Positions 49,301 to 60,910 of a DNA stretch of 64,000 nt are shown in pieces. The stretch is from Motacilla alba alba (Eukaryota > Chordata > Aves > Passeriformes > Motacillidae): the NCBI RefSeq assembly GCF_015832195.1, contig NC_052018.1, positions 56,233,666 through 56,297,665 of the forward strand. The letters run 5' to 3'. The number at the start of each line of letters is the position of its first letter. Within the stretch, counting starts at the first letter, position 1. The notes beneath the pieces are model-generated. The model was not told the DNA's origin and made no database searches. It saw only the letters and a program-made list of their open reading frames with translations. Position numbers and translations under genes: made by a program.

Positions 49301-50056
49301 CCCAAGGTATGAGCTGTCTGTGTAGGAGTGTTTGCAAGTGGTATTTCTCCAAGGCAGTGTAACACTGACACATTCTGATAAGCCACATCATCATCCATCC
49401 CTGCAAAAGGGTAACTGAGGATAGCTGATTTTTGCATTATAGCTCCAGAGCTGCCAAAGAAAAATTTTGCCTGCTTGTAAGACTTGAGCTAAGCAGTGGT
49501 GGGCTCAAAAAGAGCATGTGACACATTCTCAGGAGGAAAGGAGGATAAGCTGCCTGTCCAGAAGACTGTTCTTTTGGTGGTTTGAAGACAAAAGAGGCTT
49601 GTATCAGAAAATATTTGTGTAAAGGCCATTTGAAAACATTCAGGTAATGCTATGAACTGAATTACTCGATTCCATTTTCACAGCAAAATCTGCTATAGCA
49701 AAACTCCCTTTATAGCAAGGCAAATTAAAGTCACTAATTGTTTCATATGTTCAATGTGGGAATTGCAGTTTCATTTATCATGAAACTTTGATTACACTGT
49801 AATTGTTCTAGCAGAAAAAAAATTCCATTTTCTGAGGCTTCTGCTGTGTTTTCAGACTCTGTATGTGCAGTAATTTTTATATTTCTTGACTAGTATTGTG
49901 TAATCACACATCTTTAGGCTTCCCCAGAACTGTGGTTTATATTTCCTGATTCTGAAATTCTGGACAAACTCAATGGAAACACTCTTCTTTAGTGGGAAAA
50001 ACTAACAGAAGTGCAGTGTTTTGGGTAGCCTGGTAAATCTTGACCTTTCTGTGCAG
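46398..50056. other. Unique sequence with a GC-richer patch at 47510-47770
   Basis: The patch at 47510-47770 is GC-rich, with imperfect internal repetition of GGCAC/CACTG/CAGCA words, and is open on both strands. It may be an old unrecognised repeat. A (GA)n tract lies at 47190-47208 and a poly-A run near 48447. The 136-codon plus-strand frame at 48241-48651 begins with ATG but has no further support. Confidence 0.4.
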
Positions 50057-50291
50057 AATCCCAGGGGAAATACCAACTCATGCTTTTTACTTTACTCGAA
50101 AGTATTCTGCACTTGATGTGTCCTCTAGTGCTTTTCCTGTAACAGAAAGCCACTCTTCCCTTCCAGAAGGTGCTTCCATGACTTCCTACCGGAGTTTATA
50201 TAGTAATTGCCTACAAAGTGTGAGCATGCCTGCGCTGAACATCTGGAATGAGAAGCACCATGGAAAAGACCTTCACAAACTTGTTCCCAAG
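50057..50291 (+). CDS. Candidate internal exon, 78 codons, gene not recognised
   Basis: An acceptor-like site (tgacctttctgtgcag) ends at 50056 and a donor-like AAG|GTAATT starts at 50292. Between them one frame (using the second base of the exon as codon start) is open for 78 codons. The peptide begins IPGEIPTHAFYF and ends KDLHKLVPK. It is Ser-rich in the middle, with mixed charged and aromatic residues, and has no membrane helix or familiar domain. The donor deviates from consensus at the last positions. The strand is opposite to the stronger candidate at 18545-18760. Chance is a serious alternative because the frame continues past the donor to 50396. Confidence 0.25.
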
Positions 50292-53200
50292 GTAATTAAA
50301 TACATGAATGACATTCCTGGTGACCTTCTCCCCACATCAATATGTTTTGCTTCATGCTCATCCATGAAGATCACCTCCAGGTGGTTATTGGCATAACTTC
50401 GAATGTTACAGTTGTTGGTATTTCTCCTATATGTCTGTACTGGTGAAAGAGCAGTTTGGGACTCTGAACTGTTTGTAGAAGGGATCCAATTTTCTCGGAT
50501 TTCTATGTCCTCTGCCTACATGTCTGAGAGCTTCATAGGATAATACATAGTAATAAGCTGATGTTTATCACTTCTGTTTCCTTTACAGCTTTTCCAACAT
50601 CCTCTCCTATTACAAATGAATATTGTAGCTATCAGGTGGCTGATAGCTAAAATATAGGTATAGGAGGGGAACTCCTTTGGTTCCTTAGAAACCCTAGGGT
50701 AATTACACATTTTACAGTGAAGGAAAAAATATTTGTAATTGATGTCAATAGCTATGGGCATGAAGTGACTGACAACAATGTGCAATTGTGGCCCAAAGCA
50801 GGGGGACTTGCAGCTGAGACCAAGGGTGTTGTTTTCATGTCACTGATATCAGGACTGAGCTGTGAAGTGAATATTCACATCACTGGAGTGAGAAGTATTC
50901 AATTTCCTCAAGATAAACTCTCTGTAGTCTGAAAGTGTGAAGAAAATGTGTCGGGCCACTTTCTGGGCATCCTTTTCTGAAAATGAAACAGGTTTTCAAG
51001 ATATGAGAAAATTAACACCCTAGATAAAGCTGTTTTGCCAGATGACTTCAGCCTTTTCATATTAAACACTCTTCCACAATAAGAATTGAATTCTTCTGAG
51101 TAACAGCTGTGGGCCTCAGCAGTAATGTCTTTTAGCACTTAGCTGGCATTATTAATGAATTTTTACGTGAGACATACCTTTGGGTTGGAAAGCTACTATA
51201 GGAACCATTGAAAAGTGGAATAATTTTAACCTGGATTATGTAGAGGCTTTTCCTATGCTTCCATTTTATAGATACTAATGACATGTTCTACTACTCATGT
51301 TATAAATTGTCCATTTGACACAGGCATTCACTTCTAAATATTTGAGTTCTGCACTGAACAAAATATGTCACTATTTTAGATCTTAGTGCTCTCAAGTAGA
51401 GACACTGGTGCTTCTAAAAGTCTGTTCATCCCTACACAGGACTTGCAATCTTCTGAAAATCTCAGTGATGGAAGTGTGATGCCATTAAAAATCCGTCTTC
51501 AAATTTCTTCTTGTGATTTGTGTTTTATTCTGAAGGTTCTTTGTTAGTCTTATATTTACCTCCTTGAAATTTCAGTAATTCAGCATATGCAGAGGCTGAA
51601 TTTAGAGTAAATACATCTGCATCTTTCAGTATGTCTTGAAGTACCAGATAGGCTAAAGAAATCCTTTGATGAGTTATAATAAATGTCTTGGTTCAGATAA
51701 TGTTGAAAATATCCATTAACAAATAACATTAGTGGTGAGATACATACCATAATGGACTACGTCCAATTTTATTCTTGATCAAATATGGAGACATCTGATG
51801 ATGCTGGAAAAATATAATTAGCAAATTTGATTTCAGGATATCATAAACAAAATTAACATATGGAAAATGATTCAGATAATACTTTAGGAATCTAAAGAGA
51901 ATTCTTATTGTATTACAATGTCATATGTCAGACATTGCCATGAAAAGAAAGAAAGGTAAAACTAATTAGAGCATTTCCAGTAAAAAGCACTTTTCATTCC
52001 AAAGTTCCATGTGTCAAAACCAAAGATATTCACAGAAGACATTGGTTTTATTAAGTCCCAGGATAATTTAAATTTGAAATTGTCAAAATACCTCTTTTTG
52101 GTTCTTTAAAGCAAAAGTCTTATGTCACTCTGACCTAAGATTATTTTTTTTTCTGCAGCAATTTTCATTATTGTATCATGAAAAAGTTTAAAAAATAAAA
52201 GTCAGCCTTCAGGAAAAAAAAGGTAATGTTTTGACTAAAATGGTCATTTTTATTTTAATGACATCACACAGCACTTTTTTTCCTTTTCTTTTTGTTCTGA
52301 GTGAGCTTAGAAATCTCAAAAATTCCTGTAGATCAGAGACCTGCTTTGCATTCAGCTCTTGCACAGATGTCAACATTTGATTATCTCAGCATACTGTACC
52401 ATTGGTTTTAGTTAGGAGTCGTGAGAAAATGTCATTGTTGTGAAACCTATCCAAACTTACAAATTCTTTATTTGAGGGCATATTTTTTTAGCATTTCTTT
52501 TCAGACAGATGTGAGTTTTAAATGGTTAACATTTTACCCTTTTTTTTCTCCCTAGACCTTTTTACATTACAAAAACAGTTATTATGTGATGTTAGGCCTT
52601 TCTCTATCATCCAGCAATAGACAGTTAATCCATCAGTGTGTGTTTCATGTGCAAATACTTTGATTTTCTGTTATACAATTCTGTTGCTGGTTCCATGATT
52701 TTTTTTAAATGTCGTTCCTTTGATCTAAAATAAATTAATTTGGAACCACAAGTAATTGACTGATTTTCCTACAAAAAAAGCATTTAATATATTACTTTTT
52801 GACCTCTTCTTTCTCACATGCTAAGAGGAATGTTAAAATTCATATCACATTTAACAGAATAGCAAATCTCGGCTTCTCTAGTACTCACTGCTTGACTGGA
52901 TGTTTTTAGTTGAGACTACAATGTTGTCATGGCCAAAAAGAAACTGCCTCTTCAGTAACAGCTCTGAAATCCGTGCAGGGACTACATGATGAAAGCAAAA
53001 CTTTGACCTTCACAGAGATCCTTATCATGAACCAAACCTAAGCATAAAAGCACAGCTGAGTTCAATGCACAGCTGACTCTTGAATCAGAGGCAGCCATCT
53101 GCTGTATCAGCTTCAATTTTGCAGGATTTTGTCATGAGCAGGAGAGCTGCCTGTTCCCAAAGTGACTAAGACTTTTGGTCAAGAGTGAGGCAACACCTGT

Positions 53201-54539
53201 GCTGAGTGTTGAGGCAAGACACAGCCATGGCCAGGGTTCCGGGCTGGCAGATGCCTGGAGGCCCTGAACCAGCGCTGTTATCCAGTGCTGCATCTTGGCT
53301 TTGAGCTCCATGAGAGATGGCTGTTCCACGTTTGCTTTCCTCAAAGTTTGGCAAAGCAATCTCCCTGTATGCCATGCAGACCTATCCAAAATGACTGCAA
53401 GGAAGGCTTGTACCCCTTTCACCAGCTGCAGATGGAAAGGTCCTCACAAGTATAAGAGAACCAAATGCAAACGGCTGGTGCCTCTGGGCCAGTGGCACAG
53501 TGAAACTCTTGACAGTTGTTGTAATGTAACTCATCCTTTGTCTATTCATCAGCTAATTACTGCTGGCAAGACAGTCACTGAATCTGTGCAGGCACCGTGT
53601 CACTCGTTTTGGTGTGTGGCAAGGCTCAGAGCAGATGCACACGGAGCCAGGAATCATTAACATACTGATACATATCATCACTACTTAATGGAGCAAGAGT
53701 CTTATGCATGTTCACTGGACAGTTAAGAGGTTAAGAGGTCAAGATGCCACACAATAATGCTTTCAGGGCAAACTTTGATCCTCTCAGGCATCTAGCAAGG
53801 AAAGGAACAATAGCTTCAAATCATCAAAGAACCAATTAGGGTGTCACCTTGTCTGTTGCTGACAGATTCTGCTGATTTCTACACTTGGCTGAATTAACCT
53901 AACTTTGACTGGGACCAAGGTCTCCGTGTCTATGACCCATATAGGAAACCTTGGACTCCAAGCAAGCAAATTGATAGAGTTTTCTGCAGGATCTGGGCAG
54001 GCTTGAGTTGGGCGTACATAGAAAATACTCCTCTGTACTAAATAACCTTTCAAATCTCCCTGCAAGGCTCTTCTGAGGGAGAGAAATGCTCTCTTGGCAC
54101 TGTGAGAGCTGATGAGAACTATTAGCAAAATCAGTTACTGGTGATCTTCATCTCTTCTGAGTGCAGATGGACAAGTGAAGGGCAGGGAGGACATGGGATG
54201 AGGTGTAATTGTGGGGGATGTTCATGTCCAAGTTAATGCAGGTGCTCAGACTCTGGCAGCCGGCACACAGGATAAACCAAAACCCAGTCAGTCCCTATCT
54301 TGCTTCACTTTTCTGAGAAATAAACTAGAAATAAGTCAGCTACAACCCATAGATTGTGTAGTATATGCAAAAAGGAAATTGAAGTGTTGCTTAGCGTGTT
54401 GTTAAAAGAATAACTGTCCACTTCACTATCTGATAGTCTGTAGAGGGACCCTGAAGTGTCCTGAATACCACCTGGGCTCCTAATGCACCATATTCTTAAC
54501 TTAACTTCTCAGAAAATGAATGGCTCTATCTAAAAGGAC
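50292..54539. other. Unique AT-rich sequence, no supported gene
   Basis: No repeat family was recognised. Overlapping frames at 53132-53660 on both strands reflect slightly raised GC. A tandem GTTAAGAG pair lies at 53722-53737. The stretch 51700-52800 is especially AT-rich and frame-poor. Confidence 0.45.
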
Positions 54540-55170
54540 TGTTATAGATATATTAAAAATCGTGCTCAGGTAAAATATAACACTAGGGAAAAATACAAAA
54601 CACATAAATGGGCTAAAATCACACTTCAGGGTCTAATACAAGAGGTACCTGGAATCCTAAAAATCCTACACAGGAATTGGGACACCGGTTTCTTCATCAG
54701 AATGTAACTCCCACAGGTGTCCACTGAATAGAAACTGTAATTTGCAAGTACAGGGGAACTTCTTCTATAGAAATTCTAAGTAAAACTCGGAACATCCCAG
54801 CCATCACCAGCCCTTAGCGATCCTAGATAACCAAAGACGGGGGGAAAGGGGGGGCGTAGTTCCCATAATCTGCCTTGTGTGAATGCCGGGTTCCCATAAA
54901 TTCACTAACATGTGAAAGAGAGTTCCCGCAAACTTCACTGTACATGTATGTGTTCCCTGACGCATAATGTGTATTCCAAGGCAGCATTGTCCAGGCAAGA
55001 GACAGGACCACCTGACAGAGGACAAGGGAACCCCATGAATATTCGAGTGACTTTCCGGATCCTGCACTGTCTACTAGTCAGATAGGATTCTTCCAACACC
55101 GGAGGACCATATGAATATTTGTCAACAAAGAAAAGGACAAAGGAAAAGTGGCTTCGGGCAAGAAAAAAAG

Positions 55171-55177
55171 TATAAAA
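55171..55177 (+). promoter_or_regulatory. TATA box of the solo LTR
   Basis: TATAAAA sits about 200 bases from the LTR 3' end. A transcription start 25-30 bases downstream (about 55200) would define the start of R. It is the only TATA box here with a clear structural context. Confidence 0.7.
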
Positions 55178-55292
55178 CCTGGACTCACCAGTTCTGATGC
55201 GTCAGGGGGTCAGAGCTGCGTTCACCCAGAGTCAAGACCCGGGCTCTGCCCCTTTGATTCGTGGCTGGAAAATTTGATGATCCGATACGCGA

Positions 55293-55298
55293 AATAAA
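55293..55298 (+). promoter_or_regulatory. Polyadenylation signal of the solo LTR
   Basis: AATAAA lies about 120 bases after the TATA box and 76 bases before the LTR end, the usual R-region placement. It supports the plus orientation. Confidence 0.7.
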
Positions 55299-55374
55299 TT
55301 ATATTTTTGTGGCCCCGTAATTTGGCTTTCGCAAATTATTTAATTTGGCATAATTTGGCTAATTATCTATAACA

Positions 55375-58300
55375 GGGCTCATGCTTTCAGTCTACTGTTT
55401 CCTAGAGATGGGCACCACAACAGCCTCCTTCAGACGACAAGCATCCAGTCTGTGTCCAAAAACATTCTAATGCCTTCTTCATCTCCACAATTGCTGCTTT
55501 TAATATTCCCTGTCTGACCAGCTGGGAAATCAGGCAAAAAATATAATCAAAATACATTGATATTTACCTTTTTGGAACATCTTAATGGTATGGAACTGCA
55601 TGCAAAGAACAACACACAACGGAGTTAAAGACAACAATAATTTAGCAGCTCAGTCAGCAGCAACACATTAGCAGCCAAATCCAAAGGCATATGTCTTCAG
55701 CTTCGTAGCCTTAGCGTATACCGTGGCTCACCTCCAGCCAGCCACCCTGCTATTGCAGGAGATGAGATTTTGCACCCTTACACTCAAGTTGCTCTCAGCA
55801 CAGATGCCTCTCTTACACAGGTTTTGCCATGTCCTGGAGGTTATATTAAATATGAGAAAATTGTATCAAGCATGTAGCATAACAGGAGGCGTAGGATATT
55901 AGAGGCTTAGCATGCACATCTGTGCATCACTATCCAAGACTGCCCATTTGAAACATGTTAAAGCAGAGACAGTGAATTCTGAGTGGAAGTTGTCATTCAC
56001 CTTTCACCCCTCAATTTTGGTCTGACCTTTTCTCAGTACTGCCTCCTCTGAGATACAGAGTCAAGAGGTAAGAAGGCTTGGTGTATTTGAGGTTCAAGTT
56101 GTATGACCCTCTAGCATTAGACAATGCTCACTGTTAAAAGGCGAAACCTTTTCACATCAACCTCAGGACCATGCATGCAAATTTTGGATCAATTAAAGCC
56201 AGATCAACTTTGAAATTAAAAAGGAGTTTTCCACTCGATACAGATCTAGATGTGAGGACAAGCAGAAACCATAAAGTAATTACCACAAATGTAATAGAAA
56301 ATATCAGCATCTCTTCAAGCTTCATCCAGAACAGAAATTATGTCATGTTGCACTGTATTTAGTAGAATCCAAATTCTATCTGTGACTGGGTGAAATATGC
56401 AGAAGTTTAACTGCTTCCTGTCATTATGCATAGAAATTCCACTTAGTGATGGTAAATACTGAGCCATAAACCTCTTCAGAGTTCAGAAGAGATTCCTTGT
56501 TTTCAGGATGTTCTTCTGATGATACAACAATGTGACTTGGGACTTATAACATACAGCTGTTTCTTTTAATCTAGTGTACTTAGCTTCAATGTCAATGTTA
56601 GACACTACCCCTGGAGCTATGTGAAAAATAAAATTCTTCATCATTGCCCAGCTTTATGGAAATTCAATGTGAGCAATCCTGAGCTGAACCCTGAGAAGGT
56701 CACACTTACCAGAGTGAATGAAGGAGCTTAGTGAGAATGACTGCTCAGAGTACTGAGCAGCACAGCCCAAATGAAGTGCAGGTGTGCTCAGGGTGCTCAC
56801 TGCCTCCATGGTGCATGCTGGCCTCACACCAACCATCCCCTTACCTCCAGGATCCCCTTCCCTCACCACTGCCCAGCTTTTGAAAGGTTTGGGACAGGGT
56901 TACCTTTTCTGAGGGATTTTTGGTTGCAATTTTAAAAAATCCTAATTTCAGTGCTTGTGTCATATTGAATTATTTTGGCAGGAAAGAACTTAATGTTTCT
57001 CCTTCTATTTTATGTTACCTTTATTTAACACCAAGTGAAATAAAAAAGTACGGATTAAAAAAATAAGCTTGTTTGTATTTTATTGCATTTCCTTTTTGGC
57101 TTTCTACACCATAACTTTAAATTTTTCCACAGTTTTTTGAAAAGTTGCCTAATGGTAACAAGTGAAACAAGACCTTGCAGTGCTGCAGTAATTGATTAAT
57201 TTCAAATGAATACCTTTGTGATGGAATGTTTTTCAAAGAAATCCTTTTTCATTCTGCCAGCCCCACTATTCAATTTGTAGACTTGAAACTAAATAGATGT
57301 ATAGTGTTCTGTCAGTCCTGAATGACTTCTGAAGAATGAGAGTTACATATATATTTTTTTAAAATTTTATTTCATAAGTCTTTAAGGAATATTTTGGGAA
57401 CTGATAAGTGCCTGTAATTTATTACTAGAAAGAGCTATTGACTGAGCAGAGGTATCATTTATCTCTACTAGCCTACAGCAGAACTGCTGTATTACTATAC
57501 TGTAAACATATTGAGATAATTGCTAATGGTGAGTGACAGAATACTCAAGAGTTTGCCTATGGACAAGCTCACTCTATCACTGACACTGAGGAGTTCTCAT
57601 GTTCCACAGTGAAATCAAAGACAATGTTGCTTCTTTATGGCCTTACAACATAAAGTTGAATTTTTATACAAACTGTAAATGCAGTAAAGGTCTTATATAG
57701 TATTTAAGGTGTTCAGTTCAAAGGGTTTGTTTTGGGTTTTGTTTTTTTTTTTTTTGGTCCTTATGGCTTTGTATTTGAGCTAATAGAGATGTAAATTGCT
57801 GCTGTTCTGCTCTCATTGTGTTTCAGATACTAACTACTAAAACCAAGCAATTATGCAGCTTATATTTGTGAGGTGATTGGCAAAAGTGCTGCAAAAGCTG
57901 GGAGTGCAGTATAGGATGCGAGTCTGAGCATGTTTACAAGACATATGTCTTTGTATAAATTATGTATTTTCAGGTTATATTCCATAAAAATTTCTTCTAT
58001 AGATCTGCTAACTTACTACAAACAGTATATCAGCCTGCCACTCCTCATTCTTTTTTCTGGCACATAAAATTTCTACAGTTCCTATATATTTTGGAAATCA
58101 CAGGGATGATATTGAAAAACAGGGAAAAGAATCTTTTCTTATGCACACTGCTTTAAGCCAGGAGACTTGCCATCTAATATTAGACAGTTGATTTCATATT
58201 TGACACAGATTGGTAGTGCCTTAGACCTAGCATCTCTAGTCCCATATTTGTCCATTAAATATCTTTGAATCTTTTGTAATGCCAGCTAGCTGCATTGTAG

Positions 58301-58654
58301 TTTCCCAGGCATACAGAATTACTCATTATGTCAGCATCAGTGTCTGATTTGTGCTTTTGGCTCTGGCAGCAAATGGACCTGCAACTTCCATTTGTGCTAG
58401 ATGACTCTTCCTTGAAGGAAGAGAAGAAAATGGAAGGGCTTTTTTTTTCTTACTTCCTTTGGTCTTTATTTTTGTTGTTACCAAATAGTAGCTTCTACCT
58501 CCAGATAATGACATGGAAATGCAGGTAATTAAATCAAAGGATTGTAAAATATTCAGTGCTGAAAAGAAAGCTGCCACAAAATCCATTTGCACAGCATATG
58601 GAAAGAAAACAAAAAAGTACAACTGGAGAAATTAATAAAACTTGACCACTGGAA
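55375..58654. other. Unique AT-rich sequence, no supported gene
   Basis: A poly-T run lies at 57742-57755. On the minus strand, a GTAAGT donor-like site lies near 56706, with an open frame upstream and several weak acceptors, but no pair is good enough to call. Nothing else is recognised. Confidence 0.45.
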
Positions 58655-59352
58655 TTGACCACCTTAGAAAAGGCTCTTGAGAAGTGGGTCCACATGGACC
58701 TCATGAGGCTCAACAAAGCCAAGTAAGGGCCCTGAAAATGGGTCAGGGCAATCCCCAGTACCAGCACAGATGGGAGGTGAAGAGATTGAGAGCAGCCCTG
58801 ATGAAAAGGAATAGGAGTACTGGTGGTTGAAAAGCTACACATGAGCTGGCAATGTGCACTTGCAGTCCAGAAGGGCAACCCTGTCCTGGGCCTCTTTAAA
58901 AGCAGCATGGCCAGCAGGGCGAGGGAGGGGATTCTGCACCTCTGCTCCACTCTGGTGAGACCCCACATGGTTTGTTCACCCTGGAGAAGAGAAGGCTCCA
59001 ACAAGACCTCATTGTGGCCTTCTGGTACCTAAAGAGGGCCTACAAGAAGGCTGGAGAGGGACTTTTCATAAGGACATGAAGTGACAGAACTAGGGGGAAT
59101 GGCTTTAAACTCCAAGAGGATAAGTTTAGGTTAGAGAGTAGGAACAAGTTCTTCACTAGAAGAGGGTGGTGGCACACTGGAACATGTTGCCCAGAGAAGA
59201 TGTGCATGACTCACCCCTGGTTCAAAGCCAGACTGGATGGAGCATGGATCAACCTGATCCAGCTGAAGATGTCCCTGCACATTGCAGGGGGGTAACCTGG
59301 AACTAGGGAACCTTTAAAAGTCTCTACCAACCCAAGCTCTTCTATGATTCAA
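58655..59352 (+). mobile_element. CR1 LINE with internal deletion, plus strand
   Basis: The element covers the end of ORF2 and the 3'UTR in order: a 'cttgagaagtgggtccacat' block at 58675, 'ctcatgaggctcaacaaagc', 'agctggcaatgtgcacttgc', 'gaccccaca', 'ggagaagagaaggctcc' at 58983, 'ggcacactggaacatgttgc', 'gactggatgg', and a terminal TTCTATGATTC at 59340. It is 5'-truncated. Relative to the usual CR1 order, a block is missing at about 58970: the text jumps from the 'gaccccaca' region straight to the 'ttca.cctggagaagag' region. It is the least diverged CR1 in the window, but ORF2 is broken by stops. Confidence 0.96.
58823..59032 (+). pseudogene. CR1 ORF2 (reverse transcriptase) C-terminal remnant
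   Basis: A 70-codon frame retains recognisable CR1 ORF2 text after the polymerase domain: VEKLHMSWQCALAVQ, then ASRAREGILHLCSTLVRPHM. It then passes across the internal deletion into SPWRREGS (the usual 'SLEKRRL' region). The catalytic domain is absent, because the element is truncated upstream and has stop codons before 58823. In full-length elements this protein reverse-transcribes the CR1 RNA at the insertion site. This copy cannot do so. Confidence 0.85.
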
Positions 59353-60233
59353 GATGGCATGGAAATTCTCTAGGATCTAATGTACTGAACCAAGTAAACT
59401 TCTTAAGTTGTGGTTAGGCCCTAAATGCATAGGATTTTTAAAATTATGATAATATTATTCAACATGATTAATTTAATTTGAAACAGGACCCATTCATAAG
59501 TACTGTGAAGTGAGAGCTGCTGGATGTGATTTGATAAGCTGGAGCTCAGTGATTTTTGCATTTCTTTTAATCTGCTAAGATGTTCAACTTCCTCCTCGCT
59601 TCACACTGGGCATGCAGGATGAATTCAACCCAGATTGCACAGATAACAGTGGGCAGCCATGAGCTCTGCCTCAGTGCACACCTGCAACTGCCAACTTCGT
59701 GCCAAAGCTGCAGGCATGTTCAGCAGATGGCTGGGAGCTTCTGGGGCATGACAGAACACACGGAGCCATTGTCCACATCTAGACACAGGCAAGCAAGAGA
59801 GATTTTTCCCTCTCTCTCTCTCACACACACAGTCTATTTGGGGAAATAAAATGCAGACATAAAAAAAAAAAATCCAACCCAAATTTATAGAAAAAATAGG
59901 ACACTGACACCAGAAATGAAGCTACCACAGGAGTTTCATATCAAAGGTTATCCCTAAATAGCTCCAAGCTGCATTAATATTTTCAAATTTGTATTCATAG
60001 TCCTCTAAAAGTCTTGCTGCTTCTTTTTCTTATTTAGACCATCACATGGCTGTGAAATGTTTTGCTTGACTTGGGAGGGAAATACACTCTTCTGCTTTTT
60101 TATGCTAGATTATGTTAAAGGCTTTTCTGCCTGCTGATGAGAGATGGAGAGGATGAGCTTTCACTGGGAACTTTTGTTTGAAGTTGAAAATCTTCGGTAG
60201 GGCCCTCTCATTTCTAAGGACACTATAATCATC
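59353..60233. other. Unique sequence with a (CT)n(CA)n run
   Basis: A CTCTCTCTCTCTCACACACAC run lies at 59809-59831 and a poly-A run at 59862-59873. No gene is recognised. Confidence 0.5.
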
Positions 60234-60830
60234 TTGGGAAAAAAAAGAATTCTGGCTCTGTACCTATCTTCCTCCCACTCTCCCCCTCATTTTCTTTCTC
60301 CCTCTCCTTCCTGCACACATGCATGTCCACACACACACACACAGTCTCTCTCTGTGGGGTTCAGAGACAGCAACCTACAATGCATGTATTTTTTTAACTG
60401 CACATTTACATCTACACAGGTATGGATATTTTGTTTAAAATGGCTCTTACCTGTAGCACATGCATACCAACGCTCACACACCATACTTCAAGGACTTTAC
60501 TTTTATACTTTTCAGTACACTTTTATGGTTTTGACCTTTATTTTCTGTACACATCCACACATCCTGTCAAATCTTTTGCAAATGAATTTTATAGACACAA
60601 ATATTTGCTCTAAAGGAATCTGGAATTATAAACACCCACACTCAAGGAGACTTCACTTTAAACATGAATACTTTGCTATGGAAATACTTGCATTCTTCAC
60701 TCAGGGAATAAAATCTGCATCTTGTGCGACCGCTTCCAACCAGACAGCACAGCTTCAGTTACAATTATGCAGCATAATTCCCTGTGATAGAAGGATAGTG
60801 ACAATAATCAATTCAAATGCATTCAGATAA
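60234..60830 (+). other. Longest open frame in the window, 198 codons, probably not coding
   Basis: The frame begins at TTG in a C/T-rich stretch with few possible stop codons, then passes a (CA)n microsatellite (60329-60343) and AT-rich DNA. The peptide is rich in Phe, His, Cys, Thr and Leu with no domain pattern, and the first ATG lies well inside. The length is mildly surprising for this base composition. No flanking splice pair is good, so I treat it as chance or part of a non-coding transcript. Confidence 0.15.
60329..60343. repeat. (CA)n microsatellite
   Basis: Seven CA units followed by GTCTCTCTCTG. Confidence 0.95.
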
Positions 60831-60878
60831 ATAATTTTAAAGTAAATGCATATTGCTGGAGGATGTTCGGCAAGCAGG

Positions 60879-60910
60879 AAAAAAAAAAAAAAAAGAAAAA
60901 AAAAAAAGAA
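60879..60910. repeat. Poly-A tract
   Basis: Sixteen A, a G, twelve A, then GAA. It could be the tail of a retroposed plus-strand sequence, but nothing upstream (60234-60878) matches a gene or repeat that I know, and no target duplication was found. Confidence 0.95.

Larger units (their letters stand above)
54540..55374 (+). mobile_element. Solo LTR of an endogenous retrovirus
   Basis: The element is 835 bases and starts TG and ends CA inside perfect 11-bp terminal inverted repeats (TGTTATAGATA at 54540-54550; its reverse complement at 55364-55374). A TATA box and a polyadenylation signal lie in the expected order for a plus-strand U3-R-U5. No primer-binding site, gag, pol or env follows, and no second LTR is in the window, so it is a solo LTR left by recombination. 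The flanks GGAC and GGGC could be a 4-bp target-site duplication with one mismatch. The U5 end carries three to four TAATTTGGC-type units. The family cannot be named by eye. Confidence 0.85.

Noticed and set aside
54540..55374. The LTR as the 5' end of a full provirus
   Set aside because: The 3 kb that follow show no primer-binding site or retroviral coding sequence, and no second LTR is present.
58534..59004. 156-codon minus-strand open frame
   Set aside because: It lies antisense across the CR1 at 58655-59352 and is a shadow of the LINE sequence.
60879..60910. Poly-A tract as the tail of a processed pseudogene
   Set aside because: No parent gene or target-site duplication is recognisable around it, so only the simple repeat is annotated.
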